Shown here in pieces: positions 41,744 through 50,903 of a stretch of 64,000 nt of DNA. The stretch is from Granulicella sibirica (GTDB lineage: Bacteria; Acidobacteriota; Terriglobia; Terriglobales; Acidobacteriaceae), in contig NZ_RDSM01000001.1 in NCBI RefSeq assembly GCF_004115155.1, positions 2,170,001 through 2,234,000 of the forward strand, written 5' to 3'. The notes under the pieces are model-generated. The model saw only the letters and a list, made by a program, of their open reading frames with translations. It was not told the DNA's origin and did not search any database. The position numbers and the translations under genes were made by a program. Position 1 is the stretch's first letter; every line of letters begins with the position of its first letter.

Positions 41744-42436
41744 ATGACCGATTCAACTCAATCCCCGCTCGGCGCCCCTCTTGGCCTCATCGAACTCCGC
41801 GTCCTCGGTTCCCTCATCGAGAAGGAGATCACGACTCCCGAGCAGTATCCGCTCTCGCTCAACGCCCTCCTGAACGCTTGCAACCAGCGCTCCAGCCGCG
41901 AGCCAGTCCTCGATCTCACTCAGCATCAGGTCTTCGACGCCATCAACGTCCTCGAAGACCTCGACCTCGTCAATCCCATCCGCGACGCGCGCGTGGCCAA
42001 GTACGAGCACCGCATCCGCACCATCCTGAATCTCCGCCGCGACGAAACCGCCCTTATCTGTCTCCTCCTCCTTCGCGGCCCGCAAACGCCAGGCGAACTC
42101 CGCTCCCGAGCCGACCGCATGTACGCGTTCGACGACCTCGCCGCCGTCCAGTCCACGCTCGACCGCCTCGCCAACCGCCCACTCACCGGCGAAGGCGCAG
42201 CACCGAAACACCCAGGTCCACTCACCCTCCAGCTTCCGCGCCAACCCGGAGCCCGCGAGTCCCGCTACACCCACCTTCTCGGTGACCCGACCTCCATTCC
42301 AGTCTCTGCACCACAAGCCGATACTCCGCGCCCATCGCCAAACCGCATCGACCAGATGGAACGCGATCTCCTCGAACTCCGAGAACAGGTCGCCGCTCTC
42401 TCGGCTCGCCTCGAAGCCCTCGAGTCGACAGAATAA
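41744..42436 (+). CDS. YceH-family (DUF480) protein
   Basis: Protein of 230 residues with tandem winged-helix-like modules of DUF480/YceH. Landmarks are LGLIELRVLGSLIEKEITTP, YPLSLNALLNACNQRSSREP, RIRTILNLRRDETALICLLL and LLRGPQTPGELRSRADRMY. The C terminus has a predicted coiled coil (RDLLELREQVAALSARLEAL). The family is widespread and of unproven function. It lies 106 bases upstream of cheW on the same strand, but a separate promoter-like sequence in that gap suggests it is not part of the chemosensory operon. Confidence 0.92.
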   Translation: MTDSTQSPLGAPLGLIELRVLGSLIEKEITTPEQYPLSLNALLNACNQRSSREPVLDLTQHQVFDAINVLEDLDLVNPIRDARVAKYEHRIRTILNLRRDETALICLLLLRGPQTPGELRSRADRMYAFDDLAAVQSTLDRLANRPLTGEGAAPKHPGPLTLQLPRQPGARESRYTHLLGDPTSIPVSAPQADTPRPSPNRIDQMERDLLELREQVAALSARLEALESTE

Positions 42437-42458
42437 GTCCCTTCGCCATCATCGCGTC

Positions 42459-42485
42459 TTATGTTCCCGAACTCCCGGTCGATAA
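42459..42485 (+). promoter_or_regulatory. Candidate sigma28 (FliA)-type promoter for the chemosensory operon
   Basis: TTATGTTC, an exactly 11-base spacer, then GTCGATAA. The -10 element matches the sigma28 consensus GCCGATAA at seven of eight positions, and the -35 element matches TAAAGTTT at about five of eight. It lies 57 bases before the cheW start. A chance match is possible. Confidence 0.4.
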
Positions 42486-42542
42486 GGACTCTAGCGTCGG
42501 GAACCGGTTTCTTCATGGATGGTTCCGCGTCGAGAGGAATCC

Positions 42543-43064
42543 ATGCAGACGCCCGCTTCCCATGCATCGCCTCCGCAAGCGCCGCTCGTGCCTCGAGATC
42601 GCTCCGGCAAGTATCTGACCTTCCATCTTGGAGAGGAAGACTTCGGAACAGAGGTCATGAAGGTCCGCGAGATCATGGGCCTACAGGACATCACGACGGT
42701 CCCCCAGACTCCTCCTTACGTCAAAGGCGTCCTCAACCTCCGCGGCAAGGTCATTCCTGTCCTCGATCTGCGCCTGCGGTTTGGCCTCGAGCCCGAGGAT
42801 TACACCACGCGCACCTGCATCATCGTCGTCCGCACCCGCCAATCAGACGAGGAACTTGTGATCGGCATGGTCGTCGACGGAGTCGCCGAAGTCCTCAATA
42901 TCTCCGCATCCGAGATCGAAGACACACCGGACTTTGGCCCGAGCGTCATCATGCCTTATCTCAAGGGACTCGCCAAGGTCAAAGGCAAGGTCAAGATCCT
43001 GCTTGATCTCGACGAGGTCCTCAACACCCGCGAACTCGCCGGTCTCAGCGCCCTTCTCCACTAG
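42543..43064 (+). CDS. cheW: CheW chemotaxis scaffold protein
   Basis: Adaptor of 173 residues that links receptors to CheA. CheW-domain landmarks are KYLTFHLGEEDFGTEVMKVR, TTVPQTPPYVKGVLNLRGKV, PVLDLRLRFGL, MVVDGVAEVLNISASEIEDT and VKGKVKILLDLDEVL. The start is ATG 42543 behind GAGAGGA; an in-frame ATG at 42519 would add eight residues. First gene of a nine-gene chemosensory cluster. Confidence 0.95.
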   Translation: MQTPASHASPPQAPLVPRDRSGKYLTFHLGEEDFGTEVMKVREIMGLQDITTVPQTPPYVKGVLNLRGKVIPVLDLRLRFGLEPEDYTTRTCIIVVRTRQSDEELVIGMVVDGVAEVLNISASEIEDTPDFGPSVIMPYLKGLAKVKGKVKILLDLDEVLNTRELAGLSALLH

Positions 43065-43118
43065 CGTCCGCACCCGTCCAGAGCGGCAAGAAGTATTGAG
43101 CCAGACGAAGGAAAACGC

Positions 43119-44756
43119 ATGACCATCGGCAAACGAATCGTCGTCACCTGCGGCATCCTGATCGTCGCCATGGTCCTTCAGGCCGTGGTTGCGCTCATCG
43201 GTTTTGCCCACATGCAAACCGGCATCGACGTCATGGCGAACGAATCCGTCCCTGGCATCGTCTCTTCACGAGCTTTGGTCAGCGACATCTATCATCTGCG
43301 CGGCAACTTCACCCGACACATCATCACCATCGATCCAGCGGAGATGGCCAGCATCGAACGTTCCGACGACGAACTTTTCCGCGCCATGCGCGACGACATG
43401 CAGGCCTTCTCCGCCACGGCCCGCACCGAGGAAGACCGTGCCGCCCTCGCCAACGTCCAGGCTCTCACCGACCGTTTCCTCGCCGAGTGGCAGACGGTGC
43501 TTCCCCTCAGTCGCGCTGGAAAGAAGTCCGAAGCCGCCGCTGTCTATCTCAAAGACACCACGCCGATCATCAGCGAACTCAATGAGGTTCTCCCCAACCT
43601 CGATCATCGCAAGCTTGCCCAGCAGAGTGAGGTCAGTGCCTCGGTCACCACCACCGTCCGTCGCTCCTTCTGGCTGACTCTGGTCATCTTCATCTTCTCC
43701 ACACTCGCTGGTGCTTTGGTAGCCGCCTACATAGTCAACGGAACCAATCGCACGTTACGCTCTGCAGTCGCGGAACTCGGCGAGGTTGCGGGTCAGATCT
43801 CTGGGGCCGCCTCGCAGGTCGCGTCCTCCAGCGAGAAGATGGCGCAGGGATCGTCTCACCAGGCCGCCACGATCGAGGAGACCTCCTCCGCAAGTACGCA
43901 GATCAATTCCATGGCTCAGCGCAACACGGAAAACTCCCGCACTACTGCCGAGATCGTCACCCAGTCCCAGGTCCGCTTCGAGGAGACTAATCACTCCCTG
44001 CACCAGATGGTTGAGGCGATGGATGGCATCACGAGCTCCAGCCAGAAAATCTCGAAGATCATCAAGGTCATCGACGAGATCGCCTTCCAGACCAATATCC
44101 TCGCGCTCAATGCCGCCGTCGAAGCCGCGCGTGCTGGTGAGGCCGGAATGGGTTTCGCTGTTGTTGCCGACGAAGTGCGCAACCTTGCTCAGCGCTGCGC
44201 TCAGGCTGCGCAGGATACCGCGAATTTGATCGATGAGTCCATCCAGCGCTCGCATGGCGGCAAGATCAAGGTCGACGAGGTCGCGATCGCCATCCGCGTC
44301 ATCACCTCAGAGTCCGCGAAGATGAAGATTCTCGTTGACGAGATCAACCTGGGCAGCATCGAGCAGGCCCGCGGCATCGACCAGATCAGCCGGTCAATCT
44401 CGCAGATGGAACAGGTAACCCAGGACGCCGCCGCCAATGCGGAGCAGGGAGCCGGCGCGGCTCAGCGTCTGAGCACTCAAGCCAGGACAATGCAGGAGGT
44501 CGTCGAACGGCTCAACGCTCTGGTCGATGGGGCTTCGCGCTCGTCAGCCCGCATTGCGCCGGAGCACGCGGTCGTGCGAGCCGCCGGCGCACGAATCACC
44601 CCAACGCTACGAACGCCCCCTCGGGGCGTAAGAACCACCTTCAAGTCATCCGTCCCCTTTTCTGTCTCCAGCCGCGTGATCCCCGCCCATGCCACGCTCG
44701 GCGGGAAGGACTTCAGCGATTTTCCGCTCGATGACGGCGACTTCAAGGAGTTCTAG
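43119..44756 (+). CDS. Methyl-accepting chemotaxis protein, apparently without a HAMP domain
   Basis: Transmembrane receptor of 545 residues. TM1 (about 7-29) and TM2 (about 184-207) flank a periplasmic four-helix-bundle sensor of about 150 residues. After TM2 the sequence goes almost directly into the coiled-coil signalling domain ([20 protein letters not shown], then the hairpin tip [38 protein letters not shown]); I see no full HAMP module. The protein ends DFKEF, which fits the aromatic-xx-aromatic CheR-docking pentapeptide. The cheA GTG shares the last G of its TAG stop. What ligand it senses is unknown. Confidence 0.93.
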   Translation: MTIGKRIVVTCGILIVAMVLQAVVALIGFAHMQTGIDVMANESVPGIVSSRALVSDIYHLRGNFTRHIITIDPAEMASIERSDDELFRAMRDDMQAFSATARTEEDRAALANVQALTDRFLAEWQTVLPLSRAGKKSEAAAVYLKDTTPIISELNEVLPNLDHRKLAQQSEVSASVTTTVRRSFWLTLVIFIFSTLAGALVAAYIVNGTNRTLRSAVAELGEVAGQISGAASQVASSSEKMAQGSSHQAATIEETSSASTQINSMAQRNTENSRTTAEIVTQSQVRFEETNHSLHQMVEAMDGITSSSQKISKIIKVIDEIAFQTNILALNAAVEAARAGEAGMGFAVVADEVRNLAQRCAQAAQDTANLIDESIQRSHGGKIKVDEVAIAIRVITSESAKMKILVDEINLGSIEQARGIDQISRSISQMEQVTQDAAANAEQGAGAAQRLSTQARTMQEVVERLNALVDGASRSSARIAPEHAVVRAAGARITPTLRTPPRGVRTTFKSSVPFSVSSRVIPAHATLGGKDFSDFPLDDGDFKEF

Positions 44757-46930
44757 TGCGTAAGGCAGGTCGTCAGGCAAATCGCGAGGATGCAGAGGAT
44801 GCGAAGGAGCCACCCATCCGGCAACAAGCAGAGGGATCCATTGTTCAGGCCGTGCCGGGTGCTGAGACGGCATCAATCGCGGGCGCTTCGCTCAATGATC
44901 AGATCGACGAGATATCCACTAGGCTAATCATCGATGGCGTTCAGTCGCTCGATCCTGCCGACTTTCGCCGCTTCGGCGACGCTGCAGCCACTAACGGATG
45001 CCAGCAAGCCGCAAGTCTCGCTCGCAGCCTCGCCGATCGCATCGCGCCTCCCGCGACCCTCTCTGTTCCGGAGAGGACCGGCCTTCTTAGCTCTGGACTC
45101 GTCGAGCTTCGCAGGCTCATCGATCATCGGGACGCCATCGTGCCCGCACCGGTCGCACCCGTCCCCGCATCATCAACTGTCTTACCCCCCGAGACCAACT
45201 CTCTCGCCGCCGACGAAGACCTCATCCTCGAGTTCATTACAGAGTCCACCGAGCATCTCGTCACGATTGAGAGCCAGATGCTCCTGCTCGAGAAGGACAG
45301 CGCCGAGAGCGAGACACTGAACGCTGTCTTCCGTGGCTTCCATACCATCAAGGGACTTGCCGGCTTCCTCGAATTCACAGCCATCCAATCGCTCGCCCAC
45401 GAGGTGGAGACGGTCCTCGACCTCGCCCGCAACGGACAACTCGCGGTTACGCCATCCGTAGTCGACGCCGTACTCGAAAGCACCGACGTCGTCCGAAGGG
45501 AGCTCGATGGCATTAGCAAGAGGCTCGCCGGCAAGGCTTTTCCTCCCTCCGGCGTAACCGAAGATCTTCTGGGGCGAATCCGCAGAGTTGCTGCCGCGCA
45601 ATCCGCAGCCGTCTCTCCCCCTTCCCCAAGCGAACCCAGTCCCGCGGCGCCTCCATCCGTGCCGCAAAACCAGCCTGCAACTGCCGCGCTTCCCATCCCA
45701 GTCCAGCGTAAGGGGCACCCCGTCGAAGTCAGTCCAGCCTCCAGCGTTCCCACGGAGGCCTTCCGCGGAGGCGACTCCACCGTCCGAATCGATACCGCCA
45801 AGCTCGACCAGCTCATGGATATGGTCGGCGAGATGGTCATCGCCCAGACTCTCATCGGTCACAGTCCTGCCCTGACCTCCGTCCAGGACACGCGCTTCCT
45901 TCGCGACCTCACCCAACTCGCCCGCATTACCTCGGACGTCCAGCGCATCACCACCGGTATGCGCATGGTTCCCATCGGTATGCAGTTCCAAAAGACCGCG
46001 CGGCTCATCCGCGATCTCTCCCGCCGCGCCGGAAAGCAGATCGTCCTTGAGACCGCCGGAGAGGACACTGAACTCGACAAGAGCATCGCCGAGGAGCTCT
46101 CCGACCCTCTCCTTCATATGGTGCGCAACTCGATCGATCACGGTATCGAGCCCCCCGAGGAGCGCGCCGCACTTGGCAAGGATCCCACAGCGACGATCCG
46201 CATCGCCGCCTATCATCAATCCGGTCAGATTGTCGTTGCTATCTCGGACGACGGCCGCGGCCTCAATCGCGAGAAGATCCTCGCGAAAGCCCAGCAGAAC
46301 GGTCTCATCCAGCCCGGCCATCAGCTCACCGACAGCGAGATCTTCCTCCTTATCTTTGAAGCAGGCTTCTCGACGGCAGAAAAGGTCACCGACATCTCCG
46401 GCCGCGGAGTCGGCATGGACGTCGTCCGCAAGCATGTCCAGAAACTGCGCGGGCGCATCGATATCCATTCGAAGGCGGGCGAGGGAACCACCTTCTACAT
46501 CAAACTCCCGCTCACCCTCGCCATCATCGAAGGTCTCGTCGTCGTCGTCGGCAACCATCGTTACGTCGTGCCGATTTACTCAGTCCGGGAGATGTTCCGT
46601 CCCAGAACGGAAATGCTCTCAACCGTGCAGGGCTCGGGCGAGATGGCGATGGTACGAGGCAGTCTGATGCCTGTTATCCGCCTGCATCGCCGCTTCGGCC
46701 TCGACCCTCGCAGCACGAACCTCACCGATGGAATGCTGGTCGTCGCCGAGACCGAAGGCAAGCAGTTCTGCATCTTCATCGACGAACTCATTGGCAAGCA
46801 GGAGGTCGTCATCAAGAGCCTCGGCCCAAGCTTCAAGCATGTCGTCGGTGTGGCGGGCTGTGCCATCCTCGGCGATGGCCGTGTGGGTCTCATCCTCGAC
46901 GTCGACGGTATTTACAAGGGGAAGCCCTGA
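44756..46930 (+). CDS. cheA: CheA chemotaxis histidine kinase
   Basis: Kinase of 724 residues that autophosphorylates and feeds CheY and CheB. An N-terminal helical extension of about 150 residues of unknown role precedes the HPt domain; the phospho-accepting His196 is in FRGFHTIKGLAGFLEF. A proline-rich linker (about 290-330) takes the place where a P2 domain would normally lie. The dimerisation, ATPase (LLHMVRNSIDHGIEPPEERA, SDDGRGLNREKI, GRGVGMDVVRKHVQKLRGRI) and CheW-like domains follow. GTG 44756 overlaps the mcp stop, and the stop overlaps cheR. The phosphotransfer route to CheY without P2 is inferred. Confidence 0.95.
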   Translation: MRKAGRQANREDAEDAKEPPIRQQAEGSIVQAVPGAETASIAGASLNDQIDEISTRLIIDGVQSLDPADFRRFGDAAATNGCQQAASLARSLADRIAPPATLSVPERTGLLSSGLVELRRLIDHRDAIVPAPVAPVPASSTVLPPETNSLAADEDLILEFITESTEHLVTIESQMLLLEKDSAESETLNAVFRGFHTIKGLAGFLEFTAIQSLAHEVETVLDLARNGQLAVTPSVVDAVLESTDVVRRELDGISKRLAGKAFPPSGVTEDLLGRIRRVAAAQSAAVSPPSPSEPSPAAPPSVPQNQPATAALPIPVQRKGHPVEVSPASSVPTEAFRGGDSTVRIDTAKLDQLMDMVGEMVIAQTLIGHSPALTSVQDTRFLRDLTQLARITSDVQRITTGMRMVPIGMQFQKTARLIRDLSRRAGKQIVLETAGEDTELDKSIAEELSDPLLHMVRNSIDHGIEPPEERAALGKDPTATIRIAAYHQSGQIVVAISDDGRGLNREKILAKAQQNGLIQPGHQLTDSEIFLLIFEAGFSTAEKVTDISGRGVGMDVVRKHVQKLRGRIDIHSKAGEGTTFYIKLPLTLAIIEGLVVVVGNHRYVVPIYSVREMFRPRTEMLSTVQGSGEMAMVRGSLMPVIRLHRRFGLDPRSTNLTDGMLVVAETEGKQFCIFIDELIGKQEVVIKSLGPSFKHVVGVAGCAILGDGRVGLILDVDGIYKGKP

Positions 46931-47793
46931 TGCCTTCCTCGACACTCCTCTCGCTGGACGCAGCCCCTGTCCTGCACCCCGCCGAATTCGAGAAGATCCG
47001 CCGCCTCGCCTATGAGCATTGCGGTATCGACCTCCACAACGGCAAGCAGAGCCTCGTTGCCGCGCGCCTGAGCAAGAAACTTCGCGAACTCGGCCTCCGC
47101 ACCTTCCAGGAGTACTACGACCACGTCACCGCCGATCGCTCCGGAGCGGCGATGGCGACCATGATCGACTTCCTTACCAGCAACCACACCAGCTTCTTCC
47201 GAGAGCCGCGCCACTTCGACTTTCTTCGCAAGACCATCTATCCGACCCTTCGGACACGCCCCGAGATCCACATCTGGAGCGCTGCCTGCTCCAGTGGCGA
47301 GGAGCCCTATTCGATCGCCATGAGTCTCCTTGAAGAAGGTGGTGCCGAAGCCGCCGCCAGCGTCTGCATCAAAGCGACCGACATCTCCACCCGTGTCCTC
47401 GAAACAGCTCGCCGCGGTATCTATCCCTCCGAGCGCTTTCAGGGAATCCCCATGCCCGTGCTGCAACGTTACTTACTCAAGGGACACAATGCCTCCGCCG
47501 ACCGGTTTCGTTTCAGGAACGAAGTCCGCTCGATGATTACCTTTGAGCACTTCAACCTGATGGAGTCGATCCCCGGAAGCTATCGTTGCTCTGTGATCTT
47601 CTGTCGCAACATCATGATCTATTTCGACAAGCCGACCCAGCAGAGTCTCGTAGCGCGTCTTTCGGCGCGCCTCGAAGACGGGGGCTATCTGTTCATCGGC
47701 CACTCCGAGAGCCTCAACGCTATCTCCCACGGCCTCGATTACGTCTCGCCCGCCACCTACCGCAAGCCTGTCCGGCAGAACGGGCGCTCCTGA
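46930..47793 (+). CDS. cheR: CheR chemoreceptor methyltransferase
   Basis: SAM-dependent glutamate methyltransferase of 287 residues. The N-terminal helical domain (IRRLAYEHCGIDLHNGKQSL, TSNHTSFFREPRHFDFL) is followed by the SAM-binding core (IHIWSAACSSGEEPYSIAMS, IKATDISTRVLETARRGIY, CSVIFCRNIMIYFDKPTQQS, GYLFIGHSESL). It overlaps cheA at the start and cheD at the end. Its beta-subdomain could dock on the DFKEF tail of the receptor encoded upstream. Confidence 0.96.
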   Translation: MPSSTLLSLDAAPVLHPAEFEKIRRLAYEHCGIDLHNGKQSLVAARLSKKLRELGLRTFQEYYDHVTADRSGAAMATMIDFLTSNHTSFFREPRHFDFLRKTIYPTLRTRPEIHIWSAACSSGEEPYSIAMSLLEEGGAEAAASVCIKATDISTRVLETARRGIYPSERFQGIPMPVLQRYLLKGHNASADRFRFRNEVRSMITFEHFNLMESIPGSYRCSVIFCRNIMIYFDKPTQQSLVARLSARLEDGGYLFIGHSESLNAISHGLDYVSPATYRKPVRQNGRS

Positions 47794-48332
47794 TGGCGTC
47801 GCTCATCATTGGTATCGGCGATTGCAAGCTCAGCAGCGACCCTGCGGATGTGCTCGTCACGCATGCCCTCGGCTCCTGCATCGCGATCCTCATTCATGAT
47901 CCCGTCGCGCGCGTGGCTGGTCTTCTGCACTACATGCTTCCCGAGTCATCGCTTGACCTGGATAGGGCCGCGAGAAACCCCTTTCTCTACGCCGACACGG
48001 GCATTCCGCTGCTCTTTCAGAACGCCTATGATCTCGGCGCCATCAAGTCGCGCATGGTCGTTATGGCGGTCGGTGGAGCGCACATGCTCGATGTCAACGA
48101 CACCTTTCACATCGGCCAGCGCAATCACCAGGCGATGCGCAGGATCTTCCATCGAGCCGGCGTCCAGGTCCAGAAGGAAGAGATCGGCGGCAAAGCATCG
48201 CGCACCGTGCGAATCGACGTAGGCTCCGGGCGCGTGCAGCTTCGCGTCTCCGGCGAGCCCGAGTGTGAGATGTCCGCTTCCTCCCGGAGAAAGGGGTTTA
48301 GCCATGCCCTTCAACATCCCGATTGGGAATGA
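47793..48332 (+). CDS. cheD: CheD receptor deamidase
   Basis: Glutamine deamidase of 179 residues acting on chemoreceptors. The catalytic Thr-His-Cys arrangement is in VTHALGSCIAILIHDP (Cys), with the second His in AGLLHYML; MAVGGAHMLDV and IGQRNHQAMRRIF are further family segments. The ATG overlaps the cheR stop; the longer frame to 47586 is an antisense-free extension over cheR and is rejected. In Bacillus, CheD also stimulates CheC; here CheX-type phosphatases are present instead. Confidence 0.94.
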   Translation: MASLIIGIGDCKLSSDPADVLVTHALGSCIAILIHDPVARVAGLLHYMLPESSLDLDRAARNPFLYADTGIPLLFQNAYDLGAIKSRMVVMAVGGAHMLDVNDTFHIGQRNHQAMRRIFHRAGVQVQKEEIGGKASRTVRIDVGSGRVQLRVSGEPECEMSASSRRKGFSHALQHPDWE

Positions 48333-48386
48333 CCACGCCGATAGGACTCACCGTAGAGATGAATTGGTTGGAACCGAGGTACGCCC

Positions 48387-48863
48387 ATGAAAGCTTCTGA
48401 TCTCGCTGGCCTGATGCCTGTCTGCTGTTCCGATGTACTGCATTCCATGTGCTTCACCAGCTTGCTCAATACCTCGACCCTTGACGCGCATCAGGCCGGT
48501 GTCCCCCCACCTCGCGAGGACTACGGCTTCGGCCTTCGTTTCAAGGGGGTTGTCTCGGGACGCTTCGGCATGCATCTCGGTATGGGCACCGCGCGTACAC
48601 TCACCGCTAACTTTCTTGCCAAGGAGGTCCAGCAGCTCGCCGCAGGTGATGTCGACGAGATAGTCTGCGAACTCGCCAACATGCTCTGTGGATCTGTCGT
48701 CAGCCAGGTCGATGGCGAGCATGGCTATGTTCTCACTCCACCGGAACCCATCGGCACGCTGCCCGACTTCGACGAGGAAGACGTTCTGATCTCGAGGTTC
48801 GATACGGATAGCGGCACCATCACGACCTGGTTCGTCGTCGAGGGCGAGCCATGTCCACGATAG
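48387..48863 (+). CDS. cheX: CheX-like chemotaxis phosphatase, copy 1
   Basis: Protein of 158 residues with the CheC/CheX/FliY phosphatase-type fold. The key motif is DEIVCELANMLCGSVVSQVD, with the ExxN pair (E and N of ELAN) that orients the attacking water on CheY-phosphate. It overlaps cheB by 13 bases. GAGGT lies upstream of the ATG. It is one of two CheX-like genes that flank cheB-cheY; each may serve a different phosphorylated receiver. Confidence 0.82.
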   Translation: MKASDLAGLMPVCCSDVLHSMCFTSLLNTSTLDAHQAGVPPPREDYGFGLRFKGVVSGRFGMHLGMGTARTLTANFLAKEVQQLAAGDVDEIVCELANMLCGSVVSQVDGEHGYVLTPPEPIGTLPDFDEEDVLISRFDTDSGTITTWFVVEGEPCPR

Positions 48864-49915
48864 GTCGCAAGATCAGGGTGCTGATCGTTGACGACTCGGC
48901 GATCGTACGCAAGATCCTCAGCGACGCAATCTCCGCCGAGCCTGACCTTGAGGTGATCGGCACTGCGCCCGATCCCTACGTTGCCCGTGAGAAGATACTC
49001 GCACTCCGTCCCGACGTGCTCACTCTGGATATCGAGATGCCCCGCATGGATGGCCTTACCTTCCTCAAGCGCATGATGCGGCACCATCCCATCCCCACCA
49101 TCATCATCAGCTCGCTTGGCCAGGCGTCTTACTCCGCGACCTTCGAGGCTCTCCGCTACGGTGCGGTCGATGTTCTCGCGAAGCCCGCAGGGCCCTACTC
49201 TGTCGGCGATCTGCGCCAGACCCTCGGAGCCAAGATCCGTGCCGCGGCCAATGCCACGCTTCTCTCCCACGCTCAATCCATCGAAGCCATTCCACTCCTG
49301 GCAAGCCGCACCAGGACGCATCCCGGCAGCGTCATCGCCATCGGAGCGTCCACCGGAGGAACAGTTGCGATTCAGGATATTCTTCTGCGTCTTCCAGCCG
49401 ATATGCCAGGTATGGTCGTTACGCAGCACATCCCCGCAGGTTTTTCGCTGGCGTTCGCGAACCGGCTCAACAAGCTCTGCGCGATGGAGGTCCGCGAGGC
49501 CAGGCAGGGGGACGAGCTTCACGCCGGCCTCGTGCTCATCGCGCCCGGCGACTACCATCTTCTCCTTCGCTCCGCGGGCCCCGGCTACATCGTGGATCTA
49601 CAGCAAGGTCCACCCGTCTGCTACCAGAGGCCATCCGTCGACGTCATGTTCGCCTCGGTTGCCCAGGTCGCCGGACCCCAGGCCGTCGGCCTTCTCTTGA
49701 CCGGCATGGGCTCCGACGGCGCCAAAGGCATGCTCGCCATGCGGCGCGCGGGCGCGCAGACCATCGCGCAGGACGAGGCGAGCTGTGTTGTTTATGGGAT
49801 GCCGCGCGAAGCTGTACGTCTTGGCGCGGTGAGCGTGTCCGCATCGCTGACCAGCATTCCGCGCGTCGTCCTCGATAGCGTCCAGAGACTATCCCCCGTC
49901 GCCCGGGCAGTCTGA
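48851..49915 (+). CDS. cheB: CheB receptor methylesterase/response regulator
   Basis: Two-domain protein of 354 residues. A receiver domain (VLIVDDSAIVRKIL, LTLDIEMPRMDG, TIIISS, LAKPAG) is joined by a linker to the methylesterase domain, with catalytic Ser in IAIGASTGGT, His in VVTQHIPAGFS and Asp in LLLTGMGSDGAKGM. It removes methyl groups (and can deamidate) after activation by CheA. It overlaps the CheX-like gene and precedes cheY by 42 bases. Confidence 0.96.
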   Translation: MSTIGRKIRVLIVDDSAIVRKILSDAISAEPDLEVIGTAPDPYVAREKILALRPDVLTLDIEMPRMDGLTFLKRMMRHHPIPTIIISSLGQASYSATFEALRYGAVDVLAKPAGPYSVGDLRQTLGAKIRAAANATLLSHAQSIEAIPLLASRTRTHPGSVIAIGASTGGTVAIQDILLRLPADMPGMVVTQHIPAGFSLAFANRLNKLCAMEVREARQGDELHAGLVLIAPGDYHLLLRSAGPGYIVDLQQGPPVCYQRPSVDVMFASVAQVAGPQAVGLLLTGMGSDGAKGMLAMRRAGAQTIAQDEASCVVYGMPREAVRLGAVSVSASLTSIPRVVLDSVQRLSPVARAV

Positions 49916-49957
49916 AGTCCCAAAATTCAAGGAAGTCGCAGTGCAGGAGAAGAAGCG

Positions 49958-50335
49958 ATGTCCGGAACGGTTCTTGTAGTGGACGATTCGGTGATGATGC
50001 GCAAGGTCGTCCTGCGCACCCTCAAGATGGCAGGCGTCGAGTTCGACAACATTCTTGAAGCGGGCGACGGCCAGGAAGCGCTTGGGCTTCTCCGCGAAAA
50101 CGTTGTCAACCTCATCATGTGCGATATCAATATGCCGGTCATGAGCGGCCTCGAACTCCTCCAGAAGATCAAGGAGGAGAAGCTTGCACCCGGCGTACCA
50201 ATCGTCATGGTCACCACCGAGGGGAGCGAACCGCAGGTCCGCCAGGCGATTCTCGCTGGCGCTCGTGGCTACATCCGCAAGCCATTTACGGTGGAACACA
50301 TCGAAAACAACGTCAAGCCCCTGCTCGTCGCCTGA
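49958..50335 (+). CDS. cheY: CheY single-domain response regulator
   Basis: Receiver of 125 residues with no output domain. Acidic pocket VVDDS, phospho-acceptor Asp in LIMCDINMPVMSG, switch Thr in VMVTTEGS and Lys in YIRKPFT are all present. AGGAGAAG precedes the ATG. It is likely the main CheA target, and one of the two flanking CheX-like proteins would dephosphorylate it. Confidence 0.95.
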   Translation: MSGTVLVVDDSVMMRKVVLRTLKMAGVEFDNILEAGDGQEALGLLRENVVNLIMCDINMPVMSGLELLQKIKEEKLAPGVPIVMVTTEGSEPQVRQAILAGARGYIRKPFTVEHIENNVKPLLVA

Positions 50336-50381
50336 CCTCGGATCCGTCGTAGTGATGCGGTATCAGGGAGTAGAAGCCACG

Positions 50382-50903
50382 ATGTTCGAATCTGTGTCTG
50401 CGCCGGGGTCTTACGCGATGGAAGACTTTCTGTCCGACCACAATCTGACCCTGATCGATGAGACCGTCTCGGAGGTCTTCGGGATGATGCTCGGCTTCAC
50501 CGCCGAAGCTGCCCCCGCCTCCGCGCCGGCCCTATCCGATCTCCAGGAACGCACCGCGATCGTCGGTTTCTCGGGAGCCATGCGCGGATCCTGTGAGGTG
50601 CGTATGTCGATTGGAGCAGCCCGCGAGATAGCCTCGGCGATGCTTGGCGGGGTTCCCATCGATGAGGCGGACGATTCCATCTCGGACGCGGTTGGCGAAC
50701 TGTGCAACATGATCGCGGGAGGCTGGAAGAACCGCGTCCCCAGCCTCTCCTCGCTCTGCGCCCTCTCGCCACCGACTGTGGTCTCCGGCAGCCGCTACCG
50801 CGTTCACATGAGCAAGCCGTCCGCGAAGATCGAGCGCGTCTTTCGCTTCGAAGAGCACGGCTTCCAGCTCACCCTTCAGTGCGAAGAGCGCGATGCTGCC
50901 TAG
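50382..50903 (+). CDS. CheX-like chemotaxis phosphatase, copy 2
   Basis: Last gene of the chemosensory cluster, about 173 residues. It shares with CheX the GFSGAMRGSCEVRMSIGAAR strand region and the catalytic helix DAVGELCNMIAGGWKNRV (Glu and Asn). It is divergent in sequence from copy 1. The start is unclear: ATG 50382 (GGGAG 12 bases upstream), ATG 50355 or ATG 50421 are possible. Its 3' end overlaps the convergent GH13 gene by four bases. Confidence 0.78.
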   Translation: MFESVSAPGSYAMEDFLSDHNLTLIDETVSEVFGMMLGFTAEAAPASAPALSDLQERTAIVGFSGAMRGSCEVRMSIGAAREIASAMLGGVPIDEADDSISDAVGELCNMIAGGWKNRVPSLSSLCALSPPTVVSGSRYRVHMSKPSAKIERVFRFEEHGFQLTLQCEERDAA

